Below are positions 1 through 8,758 of a stretch of 64,000 nucleotides of DNA, in pieces (position 1 is the first letter of the stretch; every line of letters starts with the position of its first letter). This DNA comes from an uncultured Alistipes sp. (GTDB taxonomy: Bacteria > Bacteroidota > Bacteroidia > Bacteroidales > Rikenellaceae), in contig CAJTYA010000008.1 of the NCBI GenBank assembly GCA_910583985.1, positions 65,379 through 129,378 on the forward strand, in the 5' to 3' direction. Both the position numbers and the translations under genes were made by a program. The notes under the pieces are model-generated. The model was not told the origin of the DNA and did not search any database. It saw only the letters and a list, made by a program, of their open reading frames with translations.

Positions 1-18
1 TTTCCGTCGCCGCGTCGA

Positions 19-1677
19 TTATTCCGTCTCGCGGGCGGTCGTGCCGTCGGTTTCGGAGTCCGTCTCCGAGAGTACCCTCAGCGATTCGTCGATCGTGTTG
101 TCGATGCGCTGAATGTTGTGGTAGAAGGCGTTGTCTTCGAGCGGCGTATTGCGTCCCACGTAGGCTCGGATCTGGGCCAGAATGACCTCGCGCGAGCGTT
201 CGATCTCCCCGCGTCGGGCCGTTACGCCGGCCCGTGCGGCGTAGCGGACGAACTCGTCGAGCAGACCGGTGTCGGCGTCGAAGAAACGGTCCAGCTCCTC
301 GATGCTCCCGATGCCGTTGAGTTTCGCACGGTGGCGGTCGGTGTAGTCGAGCGTGAAGCGGTAGAGGATGTTGCGTCCTGCGACCTCCTTGAAGTAATCC
401 GTCATGCCCGTCGTGTCGGCCGGAACGAAAATGTCGGGCATGATGCCCCCGCCTCCGTAGACGGTTTTCCCTCCTTCGGTCGTGTACCGCAGGCTGTCGG
501 CGAAACGGATGCTGTCCATCGAGAAGAGCTCGTTGTGCTCGTAGCGCGACAGCAGTTCGTTGTTGTAGTTCTCCGCTCCCTCGTCGTAGGGTTTTTGGAT
601 CGAGCGGCCCGTGGGCGTGTAGTATCGGGCTACGGTGAGCCGCACGGCCGAGCCGTCGGGGAACGGGATCTGCGTCTGGACGAGTCCCTTGCCGTAGGAG
701 CGGCGGCCGATGATCGTGCCCCGGTCGTTGTCCTGCAGGGCTCCGGCCAGAATCTCGCTCGACGAGGCGCTGTACTCGTCGATGAGCACGACCAGTTCCT
801 CGTCGGTGAACTCTCCGGAGCCGTCGCTGTATTCCGTCGTGCGGTTGCCGAAGCGGTCCTGCGTGTAGACGATCATTTTGTCGGCCGGCAGGAACTCGTT
901 GGATATGGCGATGGCCTGATCGAGCAGTCCGCCCGAATTGCCCCGGATGTCGAGAATCAGCTTTCGCATGCCCTGCTCCTTGAGCCGGGATATGGCTTGG
1001 GACAGTTCCCTGTGGGCGTTTACCGAGAATTGTTCGAACTTGATATACCCCGTTTCGGGCCGGATCATGTAGGCCGCCGTGATGCTTTTGATCGGAATGG
1101 CGTCCCGCGTGACGGTGATCGGAAGGAGCTCGTCGATGCCGATGCGCCGGATGCCCAACCGCACTTCGCTGCCGCGCGGGCCCCGGAGGCGTTTGACGAC
1201 GTCGTTCTGGTCCATCTCGACGCCGGCGATCGTCGTGTCGTTGACCGTCACGATGCGGTCGCCGCCCTGTATGCCGGCCTTGGCGCTGGGACCTCCCGTG
1301 ATGACGTTCTGCACGATCACCGTGTCGGTAGCCATGTTGAACGTCACGCCTATGCCGTCGAACTGTCCTTCGATGGCTTCGTTGGCCTTGGCCAGTTCCG
1401 TGGCTGGAAAGTACATCGAATGCGGGTCGAGTTCTTCGAGTAGCGCGGGAATGACGCCTTCGGCGAGCGAGTCGATCGAGACGGTATCGACGTATTGGTT
1501 GTGGATGAGCGACAGCAGCAGGTTGAGCTTTTCGCTGCCGGGGGCCATGATGCCGGGACGTTTGACGACGGGGCGCTTGCCGGTCCGGAAAACCAGCCCG
1601 CCGAGCAGGATGCCCGCCACCAGCGAGCAGGCTACGACGGCCGGCAGGACGATGGTGAATTTACTGTTTTTATACAT
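19..1677 (-). CDS. S41 family C-terminal processing peptidase (CtpA/Prc-like)
   Basis: A 552-residue serine protease that should act in the periplasm, anchored in the inner membrane, trimming or degrading proteins through recognition of their C-termini. Residues 8-30 form one hydrophobic signal-anchor. A PDZ domain (about 105-185) carries a GIG loop and SAKAGIQGGD. The S41 core spans about 200-370. The serine/lysine dyad is visible: S307 in SASSSEI and K330 in SYGKG, as in E. coli Prc. A C-terminal tail of about 150 residues follows. The start is the ATG before the membrane segment. It reads away from the DUF3078 gene in the same direction with a 49-base gap, so the two may be co-transcribed. 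The family is certain; the substrate is not visible. Confidence 0.93.
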   Translation of the reverse strand: MYKNSKFTIVLPAVVACSLVAGILLGGLVFRTGKRPVVKRPGIMAPGSEKLNLLLSLIHNQYVDTVSIDSLAEGVIPALLEELDPHSMYFPATELAKANEAIEGQFDGIGVTFNMATDTVIVQNVITGGPSAKAGIQGGDRIVTVNDTTIAGVEMDQNDVVKRLRGPRGSEVRLGIRRIGIDELLPITVTRDAIPIKSITAAYMIRPETGYIKFEQFSVNAHRELSQAISRLKEQGMRKLILDIRGNSGGLLDQAIAISNEFLPADKMIVYTQDRFGNRTTEYSDGSGEFTDEELVVLIDEYSASSSEILAGALQDNDRGTIIGRRSYGKGLVQTQIPFPDGSAVRLTVARYYTPTGRSIQKPYDEGAENYNNELLSRYEHNELFSMDSIRFADSLRYTTEGGKTVYGGGGIMPDIFVPADTTGMTDYFKEVAGRNILYRFTLDYTDRHRAKLNGIGSIEELDRFFDADTGLLDEFVRYAARAGVTARRGEIERSREVILAQIRAYVGRNTPLEDNAFYHNIQRIDNTIDESLRVLSETDSETDGTTARETE

Positions 1678-1726
1678 TGCGTTTTGCGATTATCCGATCC
1701 GAAGACGACAATTCCCGTACCGGGCG

Positions 1727-2731
1727 TTACTTGTTCTTGAAGACATAGGAAAGCCCCAGCCCGAACTTGTAGTTCCATTGCAGCGCCTTGTTGCGCGGGG
1801 TGACCTGCAATTCGTTGTATACCGTCCGGCAGAACAGGTCCACGCTGAAGATTTTCGTGGCGCGTACCTGCAGCGTGTTCTGCATTTCGACATAGGTGTT
1901 GTCGTGGTAGTTCGTGCTGATGTAAAAGTAGTTGATGTAGTTGAGTTTTCCTTTGGCGATGGGAATGTTCGTGTCGATGCGCATGTTCGAACCCAGCGAA
2001 CTCTTCTGGTGCCGGCCCACCGGGATGCCGTGCATGCCCTGTTTGGAAAGCGTGTCGCTCAGCACGAAGAGCATGCTTCCGCTGATGGGGTTGATCGTCA
2101 TGACGAACGGCGTGCGGTTCTGGGCCTTGTTGAACACTTTGTAGGTCAGACCGACCCCCAGCGTCAGCGTTCCGGGCGACATGAAGTTGCTGATCATCGT
2201 CTTGTCGTCGGCCGAGCGGAACCCTTTGGTCCACTGGCTGCGGAGGTTGGCGCTGGCCGAGTAAGACCAGTTCTTCGAGATGGCCCATCCCGAATTGACG
2301 TTGATGATGAAGTAGTCGATGTTCTTGAACGTCTTGCCCGATATGACGTTCATCCCGTATTTGGAGTCGAGCGAATAGGTCAGGTTGAATTTGTTGCGGG
2401 CGTAGGTATGCACGTAGAGCAGCGAGGCCATCGCGTCGAAGGTGTTGTTGCCGCCGCCTACCCAGTTGTCGAATCCGGTCTGGTTGAGGCTCAGTCCTAC
2501 CGTGCAGGAGATCGTGTTGCGCTCCTTGCGCAGCTTGCGCCGTTCGGCCCGGTACCGCGACTCGCTGAAAAACGGATTCTTCGTCACGGCCGATATTTCC
2601 TTGACCGTGTCTTTCTTGTTCTTGACGTCCGCTTCTTTCGGGGTGACTTTCGAGATGGAGAACTGGGCCCGCGCCTCGGTCGAGAGGATGCACAGGCCGG
2701 CGAGCAGAAAGAGGAGCTTGAGCGGTTTCAT
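1727..2731 (-). CDS. DUF3078 domain-containing outer-membrane-type protein
   Basis: Residues 1-22 of the chosen start (MKPLKLLFLL...) are a signal peptide ending ARA-Q. The body is rich in alternating aromatic/polar strands (NQTGFDNWVGGGNN, LNYINYFYISTN, WNYKFGLGLSYVF) and ends in an aromatic strand plus KNK, which fits a small outer-membrane beta-barrel. NQ-x-x-FDNWVGGG is typical of the Bacteroidota DUF3078 family, whose function is unknown. An upstream in-frame ATG nine codons earlier exists, but it lies close to the -7 box and would spoil the signal peptide, so 2731 is preferred. Confidence 0.85.
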   Translation of the reverse strand: MKPLKLLFLLAGLCILSTEARAQFSISKVTPKEADVKNKKDTVKEISAVTKNPFFSESRYRAERRKLRKERNTISCTVGLSLNQTGFDNWVGGGNNTFDAMASLLYVHTYARNKFNLTYSLDSKYGMNVISGKTFKNIDYFIINVNSGWAISKNWSYSASANLRSQWTKGFRSADDKTMISNFMSPGTLTLGVGLTYKVFNKAQNRTPFVMTINPISGSMLFVLSDTLSKQGMHGIPVGRHQKSSLGSNMRIDTNIPIAKGKLNYINYFYISTNYHDNTYVEMQNTLQVRATKIFSVDLFCRTVYNELQVTPRNKALQWNYKFGLGLSYVFKNK

Positions 2732-2757
2732 ATTCGTTCGGTTGGGTCGGGTCCGCA

Positions 2758-2765
2758 CAAAGGTA
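2758..2765 (-). promoter_or_regulatory. Bacteroidota -7 box for the DUF3078 gene
   Basis: Minus strand reads TACCTTTG, a match to TAnnTTTG. It predicts a start of transcription near 2750 and a leader of about 20 bases before the ATG at 2731. Confidence 0.65.
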
Positions 2766-2900
2766 GCAATTTTCGGGCAAGCCTTTTACGCTTCGTGTCG
2801 GGTTTCCCGGAAAAAAGCGGTAGCTTTGTCCGTCCGCTTTTCCGGAAAACGCGTGCTGCGGACCGGAAATTGTACGGTTCCTAATATAAAACGAACGGAT

Positions 2901-3746
2901 ATGAAATATTTCGGTGCCCATGTCAGCGCTTCGGGCGGGGTGTTCCGCGCGCCGGAACATGCTCAGGCCATCGGAGCCACGGCTTTCGCGCTCTTTACCA
3001 AAAACCAGCGCCAGTGGACCGCGCCCCCGCTCGGTGCGGATGCCGTCGCGGCGTTCCGTGCCGCGTGCGAGGCCGGCGGTTATGAGCCTTCGCACATCCT
3101 GCCGCACGACAGTTACCTCATCAATCTGGGCCATCCGTCGGCTCCGGAGCTCGAAAAGTCGCGCACGGCGTTCATCGACGAGATGAAGCGCTGCGAGGCG
3201 TTGGGGCTCGACCGGCTCAACTTCCATCCCGGCAGCCATCTGGGCAAGATTCCGGTGGACGAGTGCCTCGCCCGCGTGGCCGAGTCGATCGATCTGGCGC
3301 TGGCCTGTACGCAGGGTGTGACGGCCGTCATCGAAAACACGGCGGGACAGGGCTCGAACGTCGGCTTTTCGTTCTATCACCTTTCCGAGATCATCGCCCG
3401 CGTGAAGGACAAGAGCCGGGTAGGGGTCTGCATCGACACCTGCCATGCGTTCGCGGCCGGATACGACCTCTCTTCGGAGGAGGCCTGCGAGCGGACGTTC
3501 GCCGAGTTCGACGAGACGGTCGGCTTCGGCTACCTGCGGGGCATGCACCTCAACGACTCGATGAAACCGATGGGCAGCCGGGTGGACCGCCATCGGCCGT
3601 TAGGCGAGGGAACGATCGGTCTGGACGCTTTCCGTTATATCGCCCGCGACAGCCGGTTCGACGACATGCCGCTGATTCTCGAAACGCCCGATCCGGCCCG
3701 CTGGCCCTCCGAGATCGCCCTGCTCCGGCAGTTCGCCGGGCAGTAA
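2901..3746 (+). CDS. nfo: Endonuclease IV (AP endonuclease)
   Basis: A 281-residue Nfo-family TIM-barrel enzyme that cleaves DNA 5' of abasic sites in base-excision repair and needs three metal ions. The family landmarks are all present: FGAHVSASGG at the N-terminus, LNFHPGS, IENTAGQGSNVGF, CIDTCHAFAAGYD, MHLNDS, VDRHRPLGEGTIG and LETPDP. These supply the His, Glu and Asp metal ligands. Length matches E. coli Nfo (285). The ATG at 2901 gives MKYFGAHVSASGG, the standard family start. It stands alone on the plus strand, followed by a terminator-like hairpin at about 3917. Confidence 0.97.
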   Translation: MKYFGAHVSASGGVFRAPEHAQAIGATAFALFTKNQRQWTAPPLGADAVAAFRAACEAGGYEPSHILPHDSYLINLGHPSAPELEKSRTAFIDEMKRCEALGLDRLNFHPGSHLGKIPVDECLARVAESIDLALACTQGVTAVIENTAGQGSNVGFSFYHLSEIIARVKDKSRVGVCIDTCHAFAAGYDLSSEEACERTFAEFDETVGFGYLRGMHLNDSMKPMGSRVDRHRPLGEGTIGLDAFRYIARDSRFDDMPLILETPDPARWPSEIALLRQFAGQ

Positions 3747-3916
3747 CAAGGGGAGAAGCCGCGACCGGTCCGCTCTCGGAGGACAGGGCTCCGGGCGCTT
3801 CGTGCCGCGCCTTGCCGCGCGACGCTTCGGGCTTTGTTCCGGGCTTCCGGGGCCCGGAACGTCCGGAATCCTCTGTCGGAGATCGGAAGACTCCGCGGAT
3901 CGCTGTGCCTGTTTCC

Positions 3917-3942
3917 GGAGCCCGCTCTTCCGGGCTCTTTTT
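3917..3942 (+). terminator. Intrinsic terminator-like hairpin after nfo
   Basis: Stem AGCCCG (3919-3924) pairs with CGGGCT (3931-3936) around a 6-base loop and is followed by CTTTTT. Confidence 0.6.
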
Positions 3943-4146
3943 CCGGGGAAAAGTCGAATATGGCTTCGTATCGCCGGCGGGGCAAGCCTGTGCAAGCCAG
4001 CATGCCGGAGCGTGCTTTCTCCCGTGCCCGCCGGCGGGCTTTCGCTCCGGATGCGGAAAGCCGCCGCGGTCGGACTTTCTCTTGTCGTCGAGCGTGCGAT
4101 TCGTTGCCGGCGTCGTCGGACGTTACCCTGCTTTGCGGTTTTTTAT

Positions 4147-4154
4147 TACCTTTG
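4147..4154 (+). promoter_or_regulatory. -7 box for the GT39-GtrA pair
   Basis: TACCTTTG matches TAnnTTTG, 54 bases before the ATG at 4209. No good -33 TTTG sits at the ideal distance. Confidence 0.55.
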
Positions 4155-4208
4155 TCTTCGATTCCGCCGTCCGACGGACGTCCGTCTCCGGCGAGCGAAG
4201 CCTTCCGA

Positions 4209-5891
4209 ATGAAAAGTTCAGTCTCGATAAAGAATCCGGACGCGTGGCTCCGGCTCTGGCTCGGCCTTTGGTGGGTCGTCAACGCGGTGCAGGCCGGATG
4301 CACCGAACTGGCCAACGACGAAGCCTATTACCACATGTTCTCCCTCGATCTGGACTGGGGCTATTTCGACCATCCGCCGATGACGGCGCTGTTGGTGTGG
4401 CTGGGGAGTTTTCTGGGCGGCGAATTGGGCGTGCGCTTTTTCTTTACGCTGCTCCAGCCGCTCTATCTGTATGTTCTGTGGCGCATCGTCCGTCCGGCGG
4501 ACGCCTCCCGCTCCGACGCGTCGCTGTTCGTGCTGCTGGCCTCGTCGATGCCCATTCTCCAGCTTTACGGTTTCATCGCCGTGCCCGACGGACCGTTGAT
4601 GCTTTTTACGGCGCTGTTTCTGTGGACTTTCAAACGCTTTACCGAGACCGGACGATGGAGCGCCGCCCTGTGGATGGGCGTCGCGATGGCTGCGCTCGCT
4701 TACAGCAAATACCACGGTGCGCTCGTCGTGCTGCTGACGGTCGTGTCGCGGCCCCGGCTGCTGAAGGATATGAAGTTCTGGGCCGCCTGCGGCCTGACGC
4801 TGCTGCTCATCGCGCCCCATCTGCTCTGGCAGTACGAACACGATTGGGTCTCGTTCCGTTACCACCTCTCCGGCCGCAACCGTGACTTCGAGATCGGTTT
4901 CGTGACGGAGTATCTGCTCAACCTGTTCGCGATTTTCAATCCGTTCCTCTTTCCCGTCTTTGTCGTCGCGTGGTGGAAAACGCGGGGGCAGACGCCCGTG
5001 CTGAGGGCCATGAACTGCATGTCGGCCGGGTTCATCCTGTTCTTTCTGGCTTCGACGTTCCGGGGATACGTCCAGCCCCAGTGGGAGATTCCCGCCGCGT
5101 TCGGCATCGTGGCCGTGCTGTTCCTTTACGTGCGGCGCAGGGAAAGGCTTCGGCGTTATGCCGTTCGCATCGGATGGATCACGCTGACGTTGATGGCACT
5201 GGTCCGCATCGAAATGATTTTCAATCCGTTGGGCCTCCGTTTCGAAGTATTCGACAACCGGGCTTCCTATGCGAAGATCGCCGAGGCGGCCGCCGGTGCG
5301 CCGGTCATTTTCGACGGGCAGTATACGGCGGCGGCCAAATACGGTTTCTACACCGGCGGCTGGGCGTGGGCGCAGCCTTCGATCCATTACCGCACGAGCC
5401 AGTACGAAATGAAGGACGACGACAGCCGCATGGCCGGAGGCCGCGTGCTCGTGCAGGTGTGGGACAGCGTGCCGGGGCGGCGCAGCATCCGGCTGCCCAA
5501 CGGGCGGGAGTTCGCGTGGATCGAGACCGAGCGCTTCGTGCCCGTCCGCCAGATCGACGTCGTGTACGATCCGCTCCCCTCGCAGGTCCGGGCGGGCGAT
5601 ACGCTGCATCTGCGGTTCCGGCTCGACAATCCTTACCCCTACGACTATCGTTTCGACGGCGATTCCGTGTCGCTGAGCATCGTCTGGCGCAACCGCAACG
5701 AACCTACGCACCGCTACGTGCTGCCTTCGGTGACGGGGCTGTTGCCCGCATGCGGGAGCATGGAGGCCGAGGCGGATTTCGTCGTGCCGCCGCTGCCCCG
5801 GCGTGTGTTCGAGGTGGGCTTTACGGTGGCCAACCTGCCGGTGACGACTTGGTTCAACGGCGAGACGACGCCCATCGAAATATCGAAGTAA
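4209..5891 (+). CDS. GT39-family (PMT/ArnT-like) membrane glycosyltransferase
   Basis: A 560-residue polytopic membrane protein. The first loop carries the family acidic pair in ANDEAYYHMFSLDL followed by GYFDHPPM, typical of ArnT/PMT enzymes. These move a sugar from a polyprenyl-phosphate donor to an acceptor on the outer face of the inner membrane. About ten hydrophobic segments run to residue ~330. The last ~200 residues form a soluble domain. The ATG at 4209 (MKSSVSIKNPDAW) is the only start that leaves the first membrane segment normal; longer upstream reading is GC-rich noise. It is 13 bases from the GtrA gene, and this pairing suggests polyprenyl-linked sugar transfer to LPS or another surface glycan. 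The acceptor is not visible. Confidence 0.88.
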   Translation: MKSSVSIKNPDAWLRLWLGLWWVVNAVQAGCTELANDEAYYHMFSLDLDWGYFDHPPMTALLVWLGSFLGGELGVRFFFTLLQPLYLYVLWRIVRPADASRSDASLFVLLASSMPILQLYGFIAVPDGPLMLFTALFLWTFKRFTETGRWSAALWMGVAMAALAYSKYHGALVVLLTVVSRPRLLKDMKFWAACGLTLLLIAPHLLWQYEHDWVSFRYHLSGRNRDFEIGFVTEYLLNLFAIFNPFLFPVFVVAWWKTRGQTPVLRAMNCMSAGFILFFLASTFRGYVQPQWEIPAAFGIVAVLFLYVRRRERLRRYAVRIGWITLTLMALVRIEMIFNPLGLRFEVFDNRASYAKIAEAAAGAPVIFDGQYTAAAKYGFYTGGWAWAQPSIHYRTSQYEMKDDDSRMAGGRVLVQVWDSVPGRRSIRLPNGREFAWIETERFVPVRQIDVVYDPLPSQVRAGDTLHLRFRLDNPYPYDYRFDGDSVSLSIVWRNRNEPTHRYVLPSVTGLLPACGSMEAEADFVVPPLPRRVFEVGFTVANLPVTTWFNGETTPIEISK

Positions 5892-5904
5892 AAAATACGA
5901 AAAT

Positions 5905-6279
5905 ATGTTCGCTCAGTTTGTCAAGTTCTGTGTGGTCGGCGGCGTGGGAATGGTCGTCGATTTCGGCATCACTTTCCTGTGCAAGGAAAAACTCCGCCTG
6001 AACAAATACATCGCCAACTCCCTCGGCTTCATTACGGCGGCCTCGTGCAACTATCTGCTCAACCGGATATGGACGTTCCGCAGCCACGACCCGCAGGTGG
6101 CCCAGCAGTACATGCAGTTCATCGGCATTTCGGCCATTGGTCTGCTGCTCAACAACGTCATCATCTACCTGCTCAGCGACAAGGCCCGTCTGGGCTTCTA
6201 CTGGTCGAAGCTGCTGGCCATCGGCTGCGTTACGCTGTGGAATTTCTTTATGAACTATTTCTTTACGTTCACGGCCTGA
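5905..6279 (+). CDS. GtrA family membrane protein
   Basis: A 124-residue protein with four hydrophobic segments and the GtrA hallmarks KFCVVGGVGMVVDFGITF at the N-terminus, SCNYLLNRIWTF in the middle and WNFFMNYFFTF at the end. GtrA proteins are thought to help flip or present polyprenyl-phosphate sugars for periplasmic glycosyltransferases. It follows the GT39 gene by 13 bases, almost certainly in one transcript, which supports a two-component surface glycosylation unit. Confidence 0.92.
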   Translation: MFAQFVKFCVVGGVGMVVDFGITFLCKEKLRLNKYIANSLGFITAASCNYLLNRIWTFRSHDPQVAQQYMQFIGISAIGLLLNNVIIYLLSDKARLGFYWSKLLAIGCVTLWNFFMNYFFTFTA

Positions 6280-6402
6280 TCCTGTCCGCTGAGGGAAGAC
6301 GCAGGAGCGTGGGGCCTTTCCTCCCGTGGACCGAAACCGTTTGCGAAGACTCCGGGTCCTTGCATTGCGTTCCTGTCCCCGACCGCTTGCCCGACGGATT
6401 TG

Positions 6403-6810
6403 TTACCGTGCGCGGCCCGATTCTGCGGAGCCTTTTCGCGAGCCTGCGGCAGAAGTCAGTTTTTCGACGGCGCGGGCGACGTCGGGCTGGAAATAGACGC
6501 TTCTCCCTCGGTTGCTTTCGCGGATGAAGTCGCGCAGCGCCCGGCTTTCGCAGGTCGAAAAGTCTCCGTATATCGCGAAGCGGATGCCGTAATCAACGAA
6601 TTTCTGCAATATGTCGCCTGCCAAGCGGGTACTCAGCACGAAGAAATCGTCCGCGACGGCTTCTTTGTTGATGGCGATGTCCGTACAGCCCGTTTCGTAT
6701 TTTATCGTCATGACCGTGTCCAAAGCCGACGGGGCGTCGGTAATCAACGGTGTGTCGCTGCGGATCACGGCGACGGCGATGTCGTTTCTCGTGGCGATTT
6801 TCGTTTTCAT
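6403..6810 (-). CDS. DUF4180 domain-containing protein
   Basis: A 135-residue soluble protein with no signal peptide. The central stretch shows the DUF4180 pattern: INKEAVADDFFVLSTRLAGDILQK, then FAIYGDF, then ALRDFIRESNRG and a closing DVARAVEKL. The fold is STAS-like by general impression, but no biochemical role is established. The last ~15 residues (SAAGSRKGSAESGRAR) are low complexity and may be a recent extension into the GC-rich spacer. It is convergent with the gtrA gene and stands alone. Confidence 0.85.
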   Translation of the reverse strand: MKTKIATRNDIAVAVIRSDTPLITDAPSALDTVMTIKYETGCTDIAINKEAVADDFFVLSTRLAGDILQKFVDYGIRFAIYGDFSTCESRALRDFIRESNRGRSVYFQPDVARAVEKLTSAAGSRKGSAESGRAR

Positions 6811-7132
6811 TTTTTTCTATCGGTTCAGAACGGCGGTTCTTCGGGCCGCCGCTCTTCGTTGTCGGTAAGACATCGCTTCGCTGGAAGCGTGTGTTAGGCT
6901 GGGAGTCGGAAGCATGCCGCGCGGAACCGGACGGACCGGAGGGGACGAACCCTCGGCCGAGGGGGCCGGGAAACTTCTCGTCCGCAGGGAGGGACGACGT
7001 GTCGTCTCGGCTGTTTCCGCTTCCTCGGCCTTCCTTTTTCCGATCCCTTCGCAAAGGCCCGAAACGAAGAAGGGGGAACGTCGGCCCCGGCCGTGTTCCC
7101 CCTTGCAGTCGATTCCGGACGGAAGTCCGGGA
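6811..7132. other. Spacer between two minus-strand genes
   Basis: GC-rich, no gene recognised. It contains the terminator-like hairpin of the upstream oxoamine synthase gene at 7069-7104. Confidence 0.55.
7069..7104 (-). terminator. Hairpin terminator of the oxoamine synthase gene
   Basis: AAGGGGGAACG pairs with CGTGTTCCCCCTT (one bulge) about 30 bases beyond the stop codon on the minus strand. There is no strong T-run. Confidence 0.5.
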
Positions 7133-8383
7133 TTATTTTTCGGCCATGTCGGGCATCGGCTTTTTGTATTCGCCGTTCACGAGTTTCTTATGGCATTTTT
7201 CGAAGCAGTCGAGCGTGTACTTCACATCGTCGAGCGTGTGTACCGCCGTGGGGATGATGCGCAGGATGATTTCGCCTTTCGGGATGACGGGGTAAACCAC
7301 CACCGAGCAGAACAGGTTGTAGGTTTCGCGCAGGTCGACGACGATGTTGCAGGCTTCGTCCACGCCGCCCTTCATGTACACGGGCGTCACGGGCGAGAGC
7401 GTACCGCCGATGTCGAACCCTCTTTCGCGGAAACCGTCCTGCAGCGCATGGACGATTTTCCAGAGGTTGTCCTTGAATTCGGGGTGGGTGCGGATCATGT
7501 CGAGGCGCTTGAGCGCGCCTTTGACCATCGGCATGGGCAGCGCCTTGGCGTAGGTCTGCGAACGCATGTTGTAGCGCAGATAGTCGACGATGTACTTTTC
7601 CGACGAAACGAAAGCTCCGATGCCGGCCATCGACTTGGCGAACGTATTGAAGAGCACGTCCACGCCGTCGATCACGCCGAAATGTTCGGGCGTGCCCGCG
7701 CCGGTCTTGCCCATCGTTCCGAATCCGTGGGCGTCGTCGACGAGCAGGCGGAACTTGAAGTCTTTCTTCATGGCCACGATTTCGTTCAGCTTGCCCAGAT
7801 CGCCCTTCATGCCGAAGACGCCTTCGGTGATGACCAGCACGCCGCCGCCGTTTTCCTCGGCCAGCTTCGTGGCGTGGCCCAGTTGCTTGCGGCAGGCCGC
7901 CATGTCGTTGTGCGGGAAGACGAACCGTTTGCCGGTGTGCAGGCGCAGCCCGTCGATGATGCAGGCGTGGGCTTCCGAATCGTATACCACCACGTCACGG
8001 CGCGTGAGCAGCGAGTCGATGATCGAGAGCATGCCCTGATAGCCGTAGTTGAGCAGGAAGGCGTCGGGCTTGCCGACGAAGGCGGCCAGTTCGCGTTCGA
8101 GCTGTTCGTGCCATTTGGTCTGTCCGCTCATCATGCGGGCGCCCATGGGGTAGGCCATGCCGAATTCGGCGGCGGCTTCGGCGTCCGCCTTGCGCACTTC
8201 GGGGTTGTTGGCCAGACCGAGGTAGTTGTTCAGGCTCCAGTTCAGCACTTCGCGTCCGCGGAAGATCATGCGGGGACCGATCTCTCCTTCGAGTTTGGGA
8301 AAGGAGTAGTAGCCGTGGCTCAGCTTCTGGTACTGACCGATGGGGCCGCCGGCGTTTTTCTCTATGCGTTCGAAAATATCCAC
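7133..8383 (-). CDS. Alpha-oxoamine synthase (serine palmitoyltransferase or cysteate acyltransferase type)
   Basis: A PLP enzyme of about 416 residues from the AONS/KBL/SPT family, which condenses an amino acid with a fatty acyl thioester, losing CO2. Visible motifs: SLNNYLGLANNP, GARMMSGQTKWHEQLE, DSEAHACIIDG, VDDAHGFGTMGKTG, and the PLP-lysine motif FNTFAKSMAGIGAF. In Bacteroidota such enzymes make the long-chain base of sphingolipids (with serine) or sulfonolipids (with cysteate, SulA in Alistipes). Sequence alone does not decide the substrate. The start is uncertain: the GTG at 8383 gives MDIFERIEKN, matching family N-termini, while an in-frame TTG at 8422 would add 13 residues. The -7 box at 8439-8446 leaves a 49-base leader for the GTG. 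Confidence 0.88.
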   Translation of the reverse strand: MDIFERIEKNAGGPIGQYQKLSHGYYSFPKLEGEIGPRMIFRGREVLNWSLNNYLGLANNPEVRKADAEAAAEFGMAYPMGARMMSGQTKWHEQLERELAAFVGKPDAFLLNYGYQGMLSIIDSLLTRRDVVVYDSEAHACIIDGLRLHTGKRFVFPHNDMAACRKQLGHATKLAEENGGGVLVITEGVFGMKGDLGKLNEIVAMKKDFKFRLLVDDAHGFGTMGKTGAGTPEHFGVIDGVDVLFNTFAKSMAGIGAFVSSEKYIVDYLRYNMRSQTYAKALPMPMVKGALKRLDMIRTHPEFKDNLWKIVHALQDGFRERGFDIGGTLSPVTPVYMKGGVDEACNIVVDLRETYNLFCSVVVYPVIPKGEIILRIIPTAVHTLDDVKYTLDCFEKCHKKLVNGEYKKPMPDMAEK

Positions 8384-8438
8384 TGTATGTAGGTTTTTAA
8401 GTTTGACAGTCGTCTCGTGCAATGAGGATAAAGCACGA

Positions 8439-8446
8439 CAAAACTA
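8439..8446 (-). promoter_or_regulatory. -7 box for the oxoamine synthase gene
   Basis: Minus strand reads TAGTTTTG, matching TAnnTTTG. Confidence 0.6.
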
Positions 8447-8680
8447 CACAATTTTCCCCGAAGCGTGAAAAAAACGCCGGATTTTATTGTCCTCCGCGTC
8501 TTCGTCGCGCATGCGATCCGGTTCCGTCGCCCGAAGGCGATTCTCCCTAACCCTTTGCCGATCATTTTATTGCCTGCTGCCGGAAGACCCGTCGGGAGCG
8601 AAAGGGCCGCCGACGGACGCGGAGGCCGTTTTGTCGGACAAAAAAAACAATATATTTTTTCGCTACTCGTTAAAATTGCA

Positions 8681-8688
8681 TAACTTTG
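8681..8688 (+). promoter_or_regulatory. -7 box for the bamD operon
   Basis: TAACTTTG matches TAnnTTTG and is preceded by an AT-rich stretch (8641-8680). It lies 70 bases before the bamD ATG. The two divergent promoters occupy the 375-base gap 8384-8758, which holds no other gene. Confidence 0.65.
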
Positions 8689-8758
8689 CCGAAATTCGGT
8701 CCGCTTCCGTCCTGTCGGGAGACGTGCCGAGAAGGGCCTAAAACCTAAGGATATAGAG

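Larger units (their letters stand above)
3747..4208. other. Intergenic spacer, nfo to GT39 gene
   Basis: GC-rich and open in several frames but with no convincing gene. It holds the nfo terminator (3917-3942) and, near its right end, a -7 box (4147-4154). Confidence 0.6.
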
